From Tabrizicola sp. (GTDB lineage: Bacteria > Pseudomonadota > Alphaproteobacteria > Rhodobacterales > Rhodobacteraceae), in the NCBI RefSeq assembly GCF_030694085.1, contig NZ_JAUXZE010000039.1:186001-250000 (forward strand): a DNA stretch of 64,000 bases. Reading direction: 5' to 3'. Below, one piece after another: positions 16,178 through 24,924 of the stretch (position 1 is its first letter; every line of letters begins with the position of its first letter). The position numbers and the translations under genes were made by a program. The notes below the pieces were generated by a model. That model was given only the letters and a program-made list of their open reading frames with translations. It ran no database searches and was not told the origin of the DNA.

Positions 16178-17680
16178 ATGACCAAGCCCAACCTTCTGAT
16201 CCTGATGGTCGACCAGCTGAACGGCACGCTTTTCCCCGACGGCCCGGCGGACTTCCTGCATACCCCGAACCTGAAGCGCCTCGCCGCCCGGTCAACCCGC
16301 TTCAAAAACTGCTACACCGCCTCGCCCCTCTGTGCCCCTGCCCGCGCCAGCTTCATGTCCGGGCAACTGCCCTCCCGCACCCGCGTCTACGACAACGCCG
16401 CCGAATTCGCCTCGGACATCCCGACCTACGCCCACCACCTGCGCCGCGCCGGCTATCAGACCGCCCTCAGTGGCAAGATGCACTTCGTCGGCCCCGACCA
16501 GCTGCATGGCTTCGAACAACGCCTGACCACCGACATCTACCCGGCCGACTTCGGCTGGACGCCGGACTACCGCAAGCCGGGCGAACGCATCGACTGGTGG
16601 TACCACAACCTCGGCTCGGTCACCGGCGCGGGCGTGGCCGAGATCACCAACCAGTACGAATACGACGATGACGTCGCCTTCCAGGCCTGCCAGAAGCTTT
16701 ACGACCTTTCCCGCGGCCTTGACCCCCGCCCATGGGCGCTGACCGTAAGCTTCACCCACCCGCACGACCCCTTCGTCGCCCGCCGCAAGTACTGGGACCT
16801 CTACGACGGCGCCCCGGAATGTGAACCGCCCGAACCCGTGGCCTATGACGACATGGACCCCCACTCCCAGCGCCTGATGGATGCCTGCGACTGGAAGGGC
16901 ATGGAGATCACGCCCGACCACATCCGCCGCGCCAAGCAGGCCTACTTCGCCAATATCAGCTACATCGACGACAAGATCGGCGAGATCCTGGCTGTGCTGG
17001 AGGCAACCCGCCAGGAGGCCCACATCGTCTTCCTCTCCGACCACGGCGAGATGCTTGGGCAAAAGGGCCTCTGGTTCAAGATGAACTTCTTCGAAGGCTC
17101 CGCCCGCGTCCCCCTGATGATCGCGGCCCCCGATATGCCCGCTGGCCTCGTGGAAACCCCGGTCTCCTCCATCGACCTCGCCCCCACGCTGGCTGCACTG
17201 GCCGGTATCTCGATGGACGAAGTCGCCCCCTGGACCGAAGGCGTTAACCTGATCCCGGTGGCAAACGGGTCCCCACGCGGCCCCGTGGCGATGGAATACG
17301 CCGCCGAAGGCACGATCACCCCGATGGTCGCCCTGCGCGAAGGGGCGTGGAAATACATCCGCTGCCCGGCCGACCCTGAACAGCTTTTCGATGTGGCGAA
17401 CGACCCATTGGAAACGACAAGCCTCGCCCAGGACCCCCGCGCCGCCGAGATCCTCGCCCATTTCCGCACCCTCGCTGACCAACGCTGGGACCTATCCGCC
17501 TATGACGCGCAGGTCCGCGAAAGCCAGGCCCGTCGCTGGGTGGTGTATGAGGCGCTGCGGAACGGCGCCTATTTCCCGTGGGATCACCAGCCGCTTCGCG
17601 CAGCCAGCGAGCGGTATATGCGCAACCACATGGACCTGAACATCCTGGAGGAATCGAAACGATTCCCCCGGGGCGAATAG
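16178..17680 (+). CDS. betC: Choline-sulfatase
   Basis: A 500-residue type I sulfatase hydrolysing choline-O-sulfate to choline and sulfate. The formylglycine motif is intact: [12 protein letters not shown] (C-x-P-x-R). Metal ligands are visible in the N-terminal [10 protein letters not shown] and in [23 protein letters not shown]. The C-terminal region ([19 protein letters not shown]) is characteristic of BetC and absent from other sulfatases. No signal peptide was seen, consistent with a cytoplasmic enzyme. It faces the convergent betA gene. An anaerobic or FGE-type maturase is needed but not encoded here. Confidence 0.95.
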   Translation: MTKPNLLILMVDQLNGTLFPDGPADFLHTPNLKRLAARSTRFKNCYTASPLCAPARASFMSGQLPSRTRVYDNAAEFASDIPTYAHHLRRAGYQTALSGKMHFVGPDQLHGFEQRLTTDIYPADFGWTPDYRKPGERIDWWYHNLGSVTGAGVAEITNQYEYDDDVAFQACQKLYDLSRGLDPRPWALTVSFTHPHDPFVARRKYWDLYDGAPECEPPEPVAYDDMDPHSQRLMDACDWKGMEITPDHIRRAKQAYFANISYIDDKIGEILAVLEATRQEAHIVFLSDHGEMLGQKGLWFKMNFFEGSARVPLMIAAPDMPAGLVETPVSSIDLAPTLAALAGISMDEVAPWTEGVNLIPVANGSPRGPVAMEYAAEGTITPMVALREGAWKYIRCPADPEQLFDVANDPLETTSLAQDPRAAEILAHFRTLADQRWDLSAYDAQVRESQARRWVVYEALRNGAYFPWDHQPLRAASERYMRNHMDLNILEESKRFPRGE

Positions 17681-17729
17681 GGACGGCGGGCGCCGCGCCA
17701 GCCCGGCCACCCGCAGCCCGCTTTTCGGC

Positions 17730-17786
17730 CTTTCATCTTTGCCCAAGTATCCCCGCCGGAGGCTCCCCCGGCCCGGCGAAGCGCCG
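17730..17786 (+). repeat. Modular intergenic element, copy D
   Basis: CTTTCATCTTTG followed by CCCAAGTATCCCCGCC and a short GC-rich dyad with a CGAAGCG core (17773-17786). It lies between the convergent betC and betA genes. Confidence 0.65.
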
Positions 17787-17851
17787 CATGTGGCATCGAT
17801 CCGCGGCAGCGCCGTCCGCGTGGCTCGATGCCACAAGGACGGCCTCCCCGG

Positions 17852-19465
17852 TCACGGCGCGTCGGCCAACACCCGCTCGGCCCCCTTCCAGCCCATCAGG
17901 ATCGCGGGCGCATTGGTGTTTCCCGCAATGATGTTCGGAAATGCGCTGGCGTCGATCACCCGCAGGCCGCCCACGCCATGCACCCGCAAGCCCGCATCCA
18001 CCACCGAGTCCGATCCATCCCGTCCCATCCGACAGGTGCAGCTTGGGTGATAAACCGTCCCCGACCGCGCGCGGAAGTCGGCAATCAGCTGATCGTCCGA
18101 CACCACCTCTGGCCCCGGGCGCAACTCTTCCTTGATCAGACGCGCCAGCGCCGGTTGCGCCGCGATCTTGCGCAGGAACTTCACCGCAGCCAGCATCTCT
18201 TCGACGTCATGGTTGGTCGAGAACGCGTTGGCCGTGATCACCGGGTGATCCTCGGCCCGGTTGGTTCGCAACCGGATATGTCCCTGGCTTGTCGGGCGGC
18301 AGTTCGACAGACCGATCGACATCCCCGACCAGGGGTCGGGCGTCAGCAGCGGGCGCTCACCCTCGCGCGGGACAAGGGTGGAGAAGGCCTGGAAATAGAG
18401 CTGCATGTTCGGCCGGTCGAGCTCCGCCCTGGTGCGGAAGAACCCGCCGCCGTGGTTGATCGACTTGGCCAGCGGCCCGCCGCCGCCAATGAAATACTGC
18501 AAACCCGCCCGCAGCTTGCCCCACCAGGGGCGCAGCTCGTCATTGTAGGTCGGCACTTTCATCGACCAGGTATAGTTGATTCCCTGATGATCGCTCAGGT
18601 GATCGCCAACATTCTGGTTCTCAAGCACCACCGGGATTCCCAGCGCCTGCAACAACGCCCCAGGCCCGATCCCGCTCAGCTGCAACAACTGCGGCGAATT
18701 GATCGCGCCCCCGGCCAGGATCACCTCTCCCTTCGCGCGCAGGACCCGGTTTTCGCCGCCTTTCCGATATGCGACCCCGACCGCCTTGCCGCCCTCGATC
18801 ACCACCTTTGTCGCCAGCGCGCCGGTAATTACCCGCAGGTTCGGCCGCTTCATCGCCGGTCTCAGGAAAGCCCGTGCGGCCGAGTTCCGCCGCGCGTTCC
18901 GTATCGTCATCTGGTAGACCCCGGCGCCTTCCTGCATGGCCCCGTTGAAATCCGGGGTCTCTGGCAGACCGGCCTCGCCACAGGCCGCCACATAGGATGG
19001 AACCAGCGGATGCAGCCCTGCCCGGTTCGCCGACACGAAGAGCGGCCCACCCTTGCCCCGGTACTCATCCCCGCCCGCCTCGTTGTCTTCAAGTGCGCGG
19101 TAGGCTGCAAGGCAGTCGTCCCAACCCCAACCAGGATTCTCCCGTCCCCAGTCCTCGTAATCCGCCCGATGCCCCCGGATCCAGACCATCGCGTTGATGC
19201 TGGAGGACCCGCCCAGCACCTTGCCGCGCGGCCAGTGGTCCCGTGCGCCTGCAAGCCCCGGATCTGGTTCGGTCCGGTAAAGCCAGTTCACCGCCGGGTC
19301 GTAGAAAAGCTTTCCGTAGCCCAGCGGCAACTGCACATAGAACCGCCGGTCCGAGCCGCCCGCTTCAAGCACCGTGACCTTGTGCCTGCCCGAGGCGGTC
19401 AACCGCTCGGCAAGGACGCAGCCCGCCGATCCTGCGCCCACGATGATATAGTCTGTGTCGTCCAT
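17852..19465 (-). CDS. betA: Choline dehydrogenase (GMC oxidoreductase)
   Basis: A 537-residue FAD-dependent GMC-family protein. The ADP-binding motif [16 protein letters not shown] is at the N-terminus; GMC signature 1 is [19 protein letters not shown] and signature 2 is [15 protein letters not shown]. The C-terminal His/Asn region reads [11 protein letters not shown]...[18 protein letters not shown], as in choline dehydrogenases. With betC it would take choline-O-sulfate to betaine aldehyde. betB (betaine aldehyde dehydrogenase) is not in the window. ATG 19465 was chosen at the FAD motif; seven extra upstream codons are possible. Other alcohol substrates cannot be excluded. Confidence 0.85.
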   Translation of the reverse strand: MDDTDYIIVGAGSAGCVLAERLTASGRHKVTVLEAGGSDRRFYVQLPLGYGKLFYDPAVNWLYRTEPDPGLAGARDHWPRGKVLGGSSSINAMVWIRGHRADYEDWGRENPGWGWDDCLAAYRALEDNEAGGDEYRGKGGPLFVSANRAGLHPLVPSYVAACGEAGLPETPDFNGAMQEGAGVYQMTIRNARRNSAARAFLRPAMKRPNLRVITGALATKVVIEGGKAVGVAYRKGGENRVLRAKGEVILAGGAINSPQLLQLSGIGPGALLQALGIPVVLENQNVGDHLSDHQGINYTWSMKVPTYNDELRPWWGKLRAGLQYFIGGGGPLAKSINHGGGFFRTRAELDRPNMQLYFQAFSTLVPREGERPLLTPDPWSGMSIGLSNCRPTSQGHIRLRTNRAEDHPVITANAFSTNHDVEEMLAAVKFLRKIAAQPALARLIKEELRPGPEVVSDDQLIADFRARSGTVYHPSCTCRMGRDGSDSVVDAGLRVHGVGGLRVIDASAFPNIIAGNTNAPAILMGWKGAERVLADAP

Positions 19466-19616
19466 GCTGGCCCCCCGGCAACGCAAGCGACCCTAGCGGC
19501 GGGGACGCGCCGGAACCGTCCGGTTTGCGACACTGAATGTCGCGGCCAGTGCGGCTCGTCGGTCGACGTCTCCTCCTTGCAGCGCAGCAAGGCCTGACAG
19601 CGACGTGGACGCGCCG

Positions 19617-20087
19617 TCAGTCGACAACCTGGAAGGTCGGCGCATGATCCACCGGAAAGTTGACCGACCGCGCGATGAAGCAGACCTCATGGATGCGGTG
19701 GTGGATCGCCCTTGCCACCGCAAGGTCCGTGCCAGGCTTCACTCCGACGTGGGGCCGAAGTGTTGCCTTCACGAACCGCCCCGCGCCGCCGCGGCTCACC
19801 TCGCCTAGGCCCAGAGGCGCATCGGAATAGGACGTGACCACGATCCCCGCATCCGAGGCGTAGTGGAGGTACCAAAGCATGTGACAGGCCGATAGGGCAC
19901 TGAGGAGAAGGTCCTCGGGGTTCATCTTCGAAGGGTCCCCGCCCAGAAGCGGATCGTTCGAGCAATGCACCACCGCCTTCCCCGGCACTGCGATGTCCCA
20001 GGTGCGGTCATAAGCCTGGTAATGCACCGTCCCCTCGCCCCGGTTGCCGGTCCATTGGATGCGGGTGGTGTAGTCGTGGTTGGGCAT
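19617..20087 (-). CDS. OsmC family peroxiredoxin-like protein
   Basis: A 156-residue OsmC/Ohr-type protein. One candidate redox cysteine lies in LSALSACHMLWYLHYA and the second in HHRIHEVCFIARSVNFPV, both in family positions. The start has a clear GGAGGAAGGC Shine-Dalgarno. OsmC proteins reduce organic peroxides, but this sub-branch is often of unknown substrate. It is divergent from the low-GC gene at 20171. Confidence 0.9.
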   Translation of the reverse strand: MPNHDYTTRIQWTGNRGEGTVHYQAYDRTWDIAVPGKAVVHCSNDPLLGGDPSKMNPEDLLLSALSACHMLWYLHYASDAGIVVTSYSDAPLGLGEVSRGGAGRFVKATLRPHVGVKPGTDLAVARAIHHRIHEVCFIARSVNFPVDHAPTFQVVD

Positions 20088-20170
20088 GCCTTCCTCCGGG
20101 TTGACACTGACAGAGCAACGAACACACAGTCGCGATCTACCCGCTTCTTTTGAGCAATTGGAGTAGAGAT

Positions 20171-20692
20171 TTGATCCTCGGTCCAGACAACGCGTTTTGG
20201 GACGATGGCGAATGGATAAGTTGGGAGGATGTCACCTCAGAGGACATCGATGAACATTCGCTTCTGTCCAAGCTAGAATACGAAGCCGACTTGCGTCTGC
20301 GATTCCCCAATGCTGACATCACCTTGATCCCCTACTTTGAAGCATTGGTGAAGCTTGCCGCGCACTACTTGGTCGACACCGGAAGGCACCTGCAAGTCTA
20401 CGGCGACATCGGTGAGCTGTTCGGCGCAATTACCTATGGTATCAAGCTGAATAGAAACTACGCGCCTGGAGCCGATGGTCGTCTTGGCAATGACCATGTC
20501 GAGATCAAGACGATCACGCCGTTCAACAAGCATGACCGCGTGACCGTCAAACTGGACGGCAACTTCAGCAAACTCCTCTTGGTGAAGATAAACGACAGCT
20601 TTTGCGTATCCGGGAAGTTGATCGACCGAAAGGCCCTGCCGCGAACGAAAGGCGGACGGGTGCGCGTGACATGGGCCGATGTTGAAGGATAG
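20171..20692 (+). CDS. PD-(D/E)xK nuclease-like protein of unknown function
   Basis: A 173-residue protein not recognised with certainty. The middle resembles the PD-(D/E)xK nuclease core: Glu82 (GELFGAITYG), Asp102/Asp108, then E111-I-K113 in NDHVEIKT, followed by hydrophobic strands (LLLVKINDSFCVSG). It may belong to a DUF of restriction-endonuclease-like fold. The start appears to be TTG 20171 (GGAG seven bases before); TTG 20150 is an alternative. Base composition is clearly lower in GC than its neighbours (31 of 60 bases in 20161-20220), suggesting recent transfer. No methyltransferase or toxin partner is adjacent. It converges on caiD. Confidence 0.65.
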   Translation: MILGPDNAFWDDGEWISWEDVTSEDIDEHSLLSKLEYEADLRLRFPNADITLIPYFEALVKLAAHYLVDTGRHLQVYGDIGELFGAITYGIKLNRNYAPGADGRLGNDHVEIKTITPFNKHDRVTVKLDGNFSKLLLVKINDSFCVSGKLIDRKALPRTKGGRVRVTWADVEG

Positions 20693-20715
20693 GTCCAACT
20701 GCCTTGCAATCCCGT

Positions 20716-21510
20716 CTATCGCCCCTTCCACACCGGATCGCGCTTTTCGGCGAACGCCCGCGCCCCTTCCAGCTGATCCTCGCTTGAATACAGCCGATCC
20801 ACCGTCGGCAGCAGCCGCTTCGAGACCCGGTTCAGCGCGTCCTGAAAGCGCATGTTCTCCGCCTCGCGCACCACTTCCTTGATCGCGGCGTAGACCAGCG
20901 GCGGGCCAGACTCCAGCAGCCGCGCCAGATCCCAGGCCTTGCCCAGCAACGCCTCCGGCGCGCAAACCTCCTTGATCAGCCCCCAGCGGTGCGCCTCCTC
21001 GGCGTCGAACCAGCGCCCGGTGAGCAGAAGGTCCATCGCCACATGATAGGGGATGCGCTTCGGGAGTTTGATCGACGCCGCATCGGCCACCGTGCCTGAC
21101 CGGATTTCCGGCAGGGCAAAGGTGGCGTTCGTCGAACACAGGATCAGGTCCGCCGACAGCGCCAGCTCCAACCCGCCGCCGCAGCAGATGCCCTGCACCG
21201 CCGCGATGACCGGCTTGTTGAGGTTCGGCAACTCCTGCAAGCCGCCAAAGCCCCCCACGCCATAGTCACCGTCCACCGCATCGCCCTCGGCCGCGGCCTT
21301 CAGGTCCCAACCGGGGCAGAAGAACTTCTCCCCCGCCGCCCGCAGGATGCAGACCCGTAGTGAGTCATCATCCCGGAAGTCCCTGAACACCAGCCCCATC
21401 ACCCGGCTGGTCTTCAGGCTGATCGCATTGGCCTTGGGTGCGTCCAGCGTCACCTCCAGAATGGCCCCCTCGCGCCGGGTCTTCACCGGGCCTTCGGTCC
21501 GCATCTCCAT
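20716..21510 (-). CDS. caiD: Enoyl-CoA hydratase, carnitinyl-CoA dehydratase type
   Basis: A 264-residue crotonase-fold enzyme. The oxyanion-hole segments are AAGEKFFCPGWDLKAAA and AAVQGICCGGGLELALSADL; the catalytic region is FALPEIRSGTVADAASIKLPKRIPY. The FCPGWDLK variant and the C-terminal DPVWKGR are like CaiD-type proteins. Expected reaction: interconversion of crotonobetainyl-CoA and carnitinyl-CoA. Its ATG overlaps the stop of the upstream CoA ligase (TGATG), so the two are coupled. Substrate is inferred from the carnitine genes further upstream. Confidence 0.82.
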   Translation of the reverse strand: MEMRTEGPVKTRREGAILEVTLDAPKANAISLKTSRVMGLVFRDFRDDDSLRVCILRAAGEKFFCPGWDLKAAAEGDAVDGDYGVGGFGGLQELPNLNKPVIAAVQGICCGGGLELALSADLILCSTNATFALPEIRSGTVADAASIKLPKRIPYHVAMDLLLTGRWFDAEEAHRWGLIKEVCAPEALLGKAWDLARLLESGPPLVYAAIKEVVREAENMRFQDALNRVSKRLLPTVDRLYSSEDQLEGARAFAEKRDPVWKGR

Positions 21511-23501
21511 CACGCTCTCCTCACCAATGCATCCACCGCCACGGCACCCTTCTCGCGCACCATCACCGGATTGATCTCGATCTCTTCTAGGCTCTCGTCG
21601 GCCAGCATCACCGCGCCCAGCCTAACGGCAATCGCGGCGACCGAGGCCATGTCCGCCCGGGGCCGCCCCCGATACCCATCCAGCAAGGGCCAGAGCCGCA
21701 ACCCGCGCGCCGCCGCCAGCACCTCGGCCTCCGTTACCGGCAGCACCAGCGTCACCGTATCGGCAAGCACCTCCGCCGTCACCCCGCCCATCCCCAGCGT
21801 CAGCGTCACCCCGTAGACCGGATCGCGCCGCAGGCCCAGCAGCACCTCGGCCACTGCTCCGGTGACCATCTCCTCCACCAGATATCCCGTCGCCCCCGGC
21901 ATCCCGGCCTGTCCCTCCAGCGAGGCAAGCCCCAACCGCACCGCCCCGGCTTCGGTCTTGTGCGCAAAGCCCAGACCTTTGAGCGCGAAGGGTGGGTGCA
22001 AACCCTCCGCCGCCGCCGAAACATCGGCAATCGTCGCCCCCGTCGCCGCTTTCGGCACCGCTATCCCGGCCCCCGCCAGCAGGGCCTTCCCCTCGGCTTC
22101 CGACAGCATCTGCCCCTCTCGGACCGGCAGTCCGGCAAAAGGCCGCCATCCCGAAATACCCGCCGGGGTCTGCGCCGCCTTCACGGCCGCCAGCGCCGAC
22201 TCCAGCCCCAGAAGGGCGCAGACGCCTTCCTCCATCATCGCCTGCACCCGCCCTTCGCCAAAGTTCTCGGCGATCGAGGCGACGGGAAGTGCAATCTTCC
22301 CCGTCGCCTTTTGCGCATCGACGATCGCCCGGAAGGCCGGATCATAGCCGGAGGGGTCGCACCGATCCGCCCGGGGGCTGTCGATGATGTAGAGCCCTGC
22401 GTCATATGCCTCCAGCATCGCGCTGAAGACCTCGGTTGTCTTCGGCCCGTCGCCCCAGATGAAGGTGTGGTAATCCAACGGGTTGGAGATCGTCGGGATC
22501 TCCCCCAGCACCGCGAACAGCCGGTCATGCGTGGCTTGCGGAACGGGCGGAAACTCGATCCCGTACGGCGCGGCCAGATCCGCCACCAACCCCGCCTCAC
22601 CGCCGGAGCAGGACAGCGAACAGATCCGCCGGCCGATCTGCGGCCCGTGAACGTGGAAGATCTTCAGCGTCTCGATCAACTCGCTGGGCGTGTTCACCTC
22701 TGCCACCCCGATCTGCCGCAGAAAGGCGCTGGAGGCCGCGCCGCCGCCGGCCAGCGAAGCGGTATGCGAGGCCGCCGCCGTCCGGGACAGTTCGGTCTTG
22801 CCCGACTTGATCGCGACGACCCCCTTGCCCATCGCCCGCGCTTTCTCGGCCAGGGCGGCAAAGGCCGGGGCATCATCGATCCCCTCGATGTAAAGCCCCA
22901 CTGCCGTGACGCGCGGATCGTCCAGCAGCGCCCCGGTCAATTCCGCCAGCCCCACGACTGCGGCATTGCCCAGACAGGCGACATAGGCCACCGGCAGCCC
23001 GCGCTGCTGCATGCCAAGGTTGATGACGATGTTCGACGACTGGCTCACCAGCGCCACACCGGACTTGACCGGCAAACCGCCATGCTGGTCAGGCCACAGA
23101 AGCGCACCGTCCAGATAATTGATGACGCCATAGCAGTTCGGCCCCAGGATCGGCATGTCCCCGGCCGCCGCGACCAGCCTGTCCTGCAATCCCGGTTCCC
23201 CGGCCTCGGTCCAGCCGCTCGCAAAACAGATCGCGCCCCCCGCCCCCATCGCGGCCAGTTCGGCCACCACGTCAATGGTGGCATGCCGGTTCACCCCGAT
23301 GAAGGTGGCATCCGGCGTCTCTGGCAGGGCGGCCAGGCTGGGATAGGCTTTCAGACCCCCGATCTGGGCCTTGGTCGGATGCACCGGCCAGACCGGGCCA
23401 TCGAACCCCATCTTTCGACATTGAGCGATGACGTTCAATGCCCAGCCGGCCCCCAGGACGGCAATGTGGCGCGGGCGGAGGAGACGGTCTAGGCGGCTCA
23501 T
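21510..23501 (-). CDS. Acetate-CoA ligase family (NDP-forming) acyl-CoA synthetase
   Basis: A 663-residue single-chain ADP-forming-type acyl-CoA synthetase. Domains in order: CoA-binding Rossmann (RLLRPRHIAVLGAGWALNV), succinyl-CoA-ligase-like domains (CFASGWTEAGEPGLQ; SLSCSGGEAGLVADLAAPYG), and a C-terminal ATP-grasp (PPFALKGLGFAHKTEAGAVRLGL). It shares a coupled unit with caiD. By context it probably activates carnitine, crotonobetaine or gamma-butyrobetaine, a job done by CaiC or CoA transferases elsewhere. It is separated from the acyl-CoA dehydrogenase by 259 bases with two inverted repeat elements. Confidence 0.8.
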   Translation of the reverse strand: MSRLDRLLRPRHIAVLGAGWALNVIAQCRKMGFDGPVWPVHPTKAQIGGLKAYPSLAALPETPDATFIGVNRHATIDVVAELAAMGAGGAICFASGWTEAGEPGLQDRLVAAAGDMPILGPNCYGVINYLDGALLWPDQHGGLPVKSGVALVSQSSNIVINLGMQQRGLPVAYVACLGNAAVVGLAELTGALLDDPRVTAVGLYIEGIDDAPAFAALAEKARAMGKGVVAIKSGKTELSRTAAASHTASLAGGGAASSAFLRQIGVAEVNTPSELIETLKIFHVHGPQIGRRICSLSCSGGEAGLVADLAAPYGIEFPPVPQATHDRLFAVLGEIPTISNPLDYHTFIWGDGPKTTEVFSAMLEAYDAGLYIIDSPRADRCDPSGYDPAFRAIVDAQKATGKIALPVASIAENFGEGRVQAMMEEGVCALLGLESALAAVKAAQTPAGISGWRPFAGLPVREGQMLSEAEGKALLAGAGIAVPKAATGATIADVSAAAEGLHPPFALKGLGFAHKTEAGAVRLGLASLEGQAGMPGATGYLVEEMVTGAVAEVLLGLRRDPVYGVTLTLGMGGVTAEVLADTVTLVLPVTEAEVLAAARGLRLWPLLDGYRGRPRADMASVAAIAVRLGAVMLADESLEEIEINPVMVREKGAVAVDALVRRA

Positions 23502-23526
23502 GCCCGGCCTCGCCCTGCGGCATCAG

Positions 23527-23590
23527 GCCCCGGGGGCGCTTCGCCCCCCGGCCCCCCCGAGGATACTTTTGGACAGATGAATGGTGAGGT
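23527..23590 (-). repeat. Modular intergenic element, copy H
   Basis: On the minus strand: CATTCATCTGTCCAAAAG, TATCC and then a GC hairpin with arms CCGGGGGGCG / CGCCCCCGG around AAG. It is in inverted orientation relative to copy F in the same gap. Confidence 0.6.
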
Positions 23591-23695
23591 GAGGCGCCCT
23601 GCCCCGGCAAACCGAGGCAGGGTTTCACCTGTCGCGGTCATCGGCGTCCCCGCCTGTACCGCCCGATGACTCTTGCAGGCCAAGGTTAACAAACC

Positions 23696-23754
23696 CTTTC
23701 ATCTGTCCTCAAATATCCCACGGGGAGCGCGAGGGGTGTGAAACCCCTCGCTCC
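23696..23754 (+). repeat. Modular intergenic element, copy F
   Basis: CTTTCATCTGTCCTCAAATA, TCCC, then a perfect hairpin GAGGGGT-GTGAA-ACCCCTC. It ends seven bases from the acyl-CoA dehydrogenase stop. The GTGAA loop is identical to that of copy G at 11670-11724. The 23502-23760 gap contains nothing else recognisable. Confidence 0.7.
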
Positions 23755-23760
23755 AACGAC

Positions 23761-24924
23761 TCAACCCCCGACCGCCCTCAGCAACTCCCGGCTGATGATG
23801 TGCCGCTGAATCTCCGAGGTCCCCTCCCAGATCCGCTCCACCCGGCTGTCGCGCCAGATGCGTTCCAACGGCAGCTCGTCCATCAGCCCCATCCCGCCGT
23901 GGATCTGGATCGCCTCGTCGGCCACCATCGCCAGCACCTCGGTTGCCTTCAGCTTGGCCATCGACATGTCGGACTCGGTCACCGTGCCCTGGTCGTATTT
24001 CCAGGCGGCCTCGCGGGTAAGGAGTTCCGCCGCCTTCAACTCCATCGCCATGTCGGCCAGCTTGAAGCTGACGCCCTGGAACTTGCCGATGGCTTGCCCG
24101 AACTGCTTGCGCTCGGCCGCATAGGAAATCGCATGGCCCAGCGCCCGCTCCGCCCGCCCCAGACAGGTCGAGGCCACCTGCAGCCGCGTCGCCCCAAGCC
24201 AGGAGTTCGCAACGTCAAAGCCCTTGTGGACCTCACCCAGCACGTTCGCGGCGGGCACCCGGCAGTCATCGAACTCCAGCACCGCATTCGTATACCCACG
24301 GTGCGAGACGTTCCGATACCCCTCGCGCACCGTGAAGCCGGGGGTGCCCTTGTCCACGAAGAAGGCCGTGATCAGCTTCTTCGGCCCGCGCGGGGTCTGT
24401 TCCTCGCCGCTGGCCATGAAGACAATGGCAAAGCCTGCAAGATCGGCGTGGCTGATGAAATGCTTGGTCCCGTTCAGCACCCAGTCGCCCCCATCCTGCC
24501 GCGCCGAAGCTTTCATCCCCCGCAAATCCGACCCCGCGCCGGGTTCGGTCATCGCCAGGCAATCCCAGGTCTCGCCGCGGATGCAGGGCATCAGATAGCG
24601 TTCGCGCTGGTCCGCATTGCCCGCCAGCAGGATGTTCGACGGCCGCGCCACGCAGGTCCAGTGCAGCGCATAGTTCGCCCGGCCAAGTTCCTTTTCGTAA
24701 AGCAGCCAGGACAGCGTATCCAGCCCCGCGCCCCCGACCTCGACCGGCATGTTGGCCGCGTAGAGACCCGCCGCCATGGCCTTCTGCTGGATCTCGCGGA
24801 TCAGTTCCAGCGGCAGGACCCCGGTGCGTTCCACCATCTGTTCGTGCGGATAAAGCTCCGCCTCCACGAAAGCCCGCGTGGTGTCGACGATCATCCGCTG
24901 TTCTTCGGTCAGTCCGAAATCCAT
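23761..24924 (-). CDS. caiA: Acyl-CoA dehydrogenase (CaiA-like)
   Basis: A 387-residue flavin acyl-CoA dehydrogenase. N-terminal helical domain from MDFGLTEEQRMIVDTTRAF; signature AMTEPGAGSDLRGMKASA; C-terminal signature IQIHGGMGLMDELPLERIWRDSRVERIWEGTSEIQ with the catalytic Glu expected there. In the carnitine context it would oxidise gamma-butyrobetainyl-CoA or reduce crotonobetainyl-CoA. The ATG at 24924 overlaps the stop of the dehydrogenase-thioesterase gene (TGATG). A longer in-frame extension to 25383 lies inside that gene and is an artefact. Confidence 0.85.
   Translation of the reverse strand: MDFGLTEEQRMIVDTTRAFVEAELYPHEQMVERTGVLPLELIREIQQKAMAAGLYAANMPVEVGGAGLDTLSWLLYEKELGRANYALHWTCVARPSNILLAGNADQRERYLMPCIRGETWDCLAMTEPGAGSDLRGMKASARQDGGDWVLNGTKHFISHADLAGFAIVFMASGEEQTPRGPKKLITAFFVDKGTPGFTVREGYRNVSHRGYTNAVLEFDDCRVPAANVLGEVHKGFDVANSWLGATRLQVASTCLGRAERALGHAISYAAERKQFGQAIGKFQGVSFKLADMAMELKAAELLTREAAWKYDQGTVTESDMSMAKLKATEVLAMVADEAIQIHGGMGLMDELPLERIWRDSRVERIWEGTSEIQRHIISRELLRAVGG

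Noticed and set aside
17681..17851. Additional small ORFs between betC and betA
   Set aside because: Open frames here overlap the repeat element and the betA 3' end and have no ribosome site or recognisable product.
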